A stretch of 6,528 nucleotides of DNA from contig JAAYVT010000470.1 in the NCBI GenBank assembly GCA_012517025.1, forward strand, positions 1-6,528. The letters run 5' to 3'. The notes beneath the pieces are model-generated. The model saw only the letters and a list, made by a program, of their open reading frames with translations. It was not told where the DNA came from and did no database searches. Source of the DNA: Phyllobacteriaceae bacterium (GTDB taxonomy: Bacteria > Pseudomonadota > Alphaproteobacteria > Rhizobiales > Ancalomicrobiaceae). Shown piece by piece: positions 6,307 to 6,528 of the stretch (within the stretch, counting starts at the first letter, position 1; each line of letters starts with the position of its first letter). The translations under genes and the position numbers were made by a program.

Positions 6307-6335
6307 TTGCTCGAGATTTGTCCGTTTGATCAAAT
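6307..6335 (+). promoter_or_regulatory. Predicted promoter of the ABC transporter operon
   Basis: TTGCTC (6307-6312) as -35, a 17-base spacer, and TCAAAT (6330-6335) as -10. The spacer length and -10 hexamer are the same as in the divergent preT promoter, and both -10 boxes sit at the end of the shared element TTTGATCAAAT. The -35 is only moderate, which fits a promoter that may need an activator. Transcription would start near 6342, giving a leader of about 55 bases. Confidence 0.55.
6317..6334. promoter_or_regulatory. Predicted second RutR operator, transporter promoter
   Basis: TTTGTCCGTTTGATCAAA. The core 6318-6333 matches 11 of 14 fixed positions of the recalled RutR consensus, so it is weaker than the site at 5918-5935. 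It shares CGTTTGATCAAAT exactly with that site in inverted orientation (6323-6335 plus, 5937-5925 minus) and overlaps the predicted -10 box. Confidence 0.65.
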
Positions 6336-6383
6336 CCCATCGAAGTCGAGGTTGCGATCCGCCCGGTCCGTCGGGTGGGAGCC

Positions 6384-6390
6384 GAGGGAG
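6384..6390 (+). promoter_or_regulatory. Ribosome binding site of the ABC ATPase gene
   Basis: GAGGGAG, 7 bases before the ATG at 6398. It supports that start codon for the gene cut off by the window edge. Confidence 0.7.
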
Positions 6391-6397
6391 AATCGCG

Positions 6398-6528
6398 ATG
6401 GACGCCGGTCCGAAAGTCAGCCCCGTCGCGACGGAGGGGGCGTCGACGGAGACGCGACCCTTCGGCCGCGTGGTCATCCACGCCGATGCGCTGAACCTGA
6501 CCTTCGACACCGCCGACGGGCGGGTGCA
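6398..6528 (+). CDS. Probable ABC transporter ATP-binding protein, 5' end only
   Basis: Only the first 43 codons are in the window. After a variable N-terminal extension of about 24 residues comes VVIHADALNLTFDTADGRV, which resembles the first two beta strands of ABC ATPases of the nitrate/sulfonate/taurine/pyrimidine-precursor uptake group; members commonly continue with a short sequence and then the Walker A motif, which is beyond the edge here. Such ATPases power an inner-membrane importer together with a permease and a periplasmic binding protein, probably encoded downstream. The divergent arrangement with preTA and the shared RutR-type operator suggest pyrimidine or a related nitrogen base as substrate; that is inference. 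The assignment rests on a short stretch without catalytic motifs. Confidence 0.6.
   Translation, partial: MDAGPKVSPVATEGASTETRPFGRVVIHADALNLTFDTADGRV

Noticed and set aside
6296..6312. Possible sigma-54 promoter around CCCTTGCT
   Set aside because: The required GG ten bases before the GC is absent (AG at 6297-6298), and a sigma-70-like arrangement fits better.

Overview
The window is uniformly GC-rich (about 70% by eye) with GC-ending codons and short intergenic gaps. Gene content and GC fit an alphaproteobacterium, probably of the Hyphomicrobiales (Rhizobiales) type. I infer this from composition, protein flavour and cluster type, not from any phylogenetic marker.

Layout: (1) 1-2395, plus strand: the 3' end of a helical, TPR-like protein gene, then 13 bases later a 614-residue protein with two predicted membrane segments, Rossmann-like (TrkA-N/RCK-like) regions and a C-terminal RyR domain. 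(2) 2403-3023, plus strand, 7 bases after the RyR gene: a TetR-family regulator clearly recognisable as RutR, the uracil/thymine sensor. (3) 3066-3102: a strong hairpin, probably a bidirectional terminator for the convergent rutR and preA. (4) 3134-5823, minus strand: preT and preA, the two subunits of the NAD-dependent dihydropyrimidine dehydrogenase that starts reductive pyrimidine breakdown. (5) 5824-6397: a divergent control region. (6) 6398 to the end, plus strand: the start of what looks like an ABC-transporter ATPase.

RutR, PreT, PreA and the transporter form a coherent unit. Uracil or thymine would be imported by the transporter and reduced to dihydropyrimidines by PreTA; RutR senses the same ligands. 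The control region supports this: each divergent promoter carries a copy of a 13-base element (CGTTTGATCAAAT, oriented with transcription) within a RutR-type palindrome overlapping the predicted -10 box, 17 bases from a -35 box. The later steps (dihydropyrimidinase, beta-ureidopropionase) are not in the window and may lie beyond the transporter.

The least understood part is the TPR-like/RyR pair. The RyR protein has a two-membrane-segment plus Rossmann layout reminiscent of RCK-gated potassium channels, but no visible selectivity filter. I see no tRNA, rRNA, CRISPR array, insertion sequence or phage gene.
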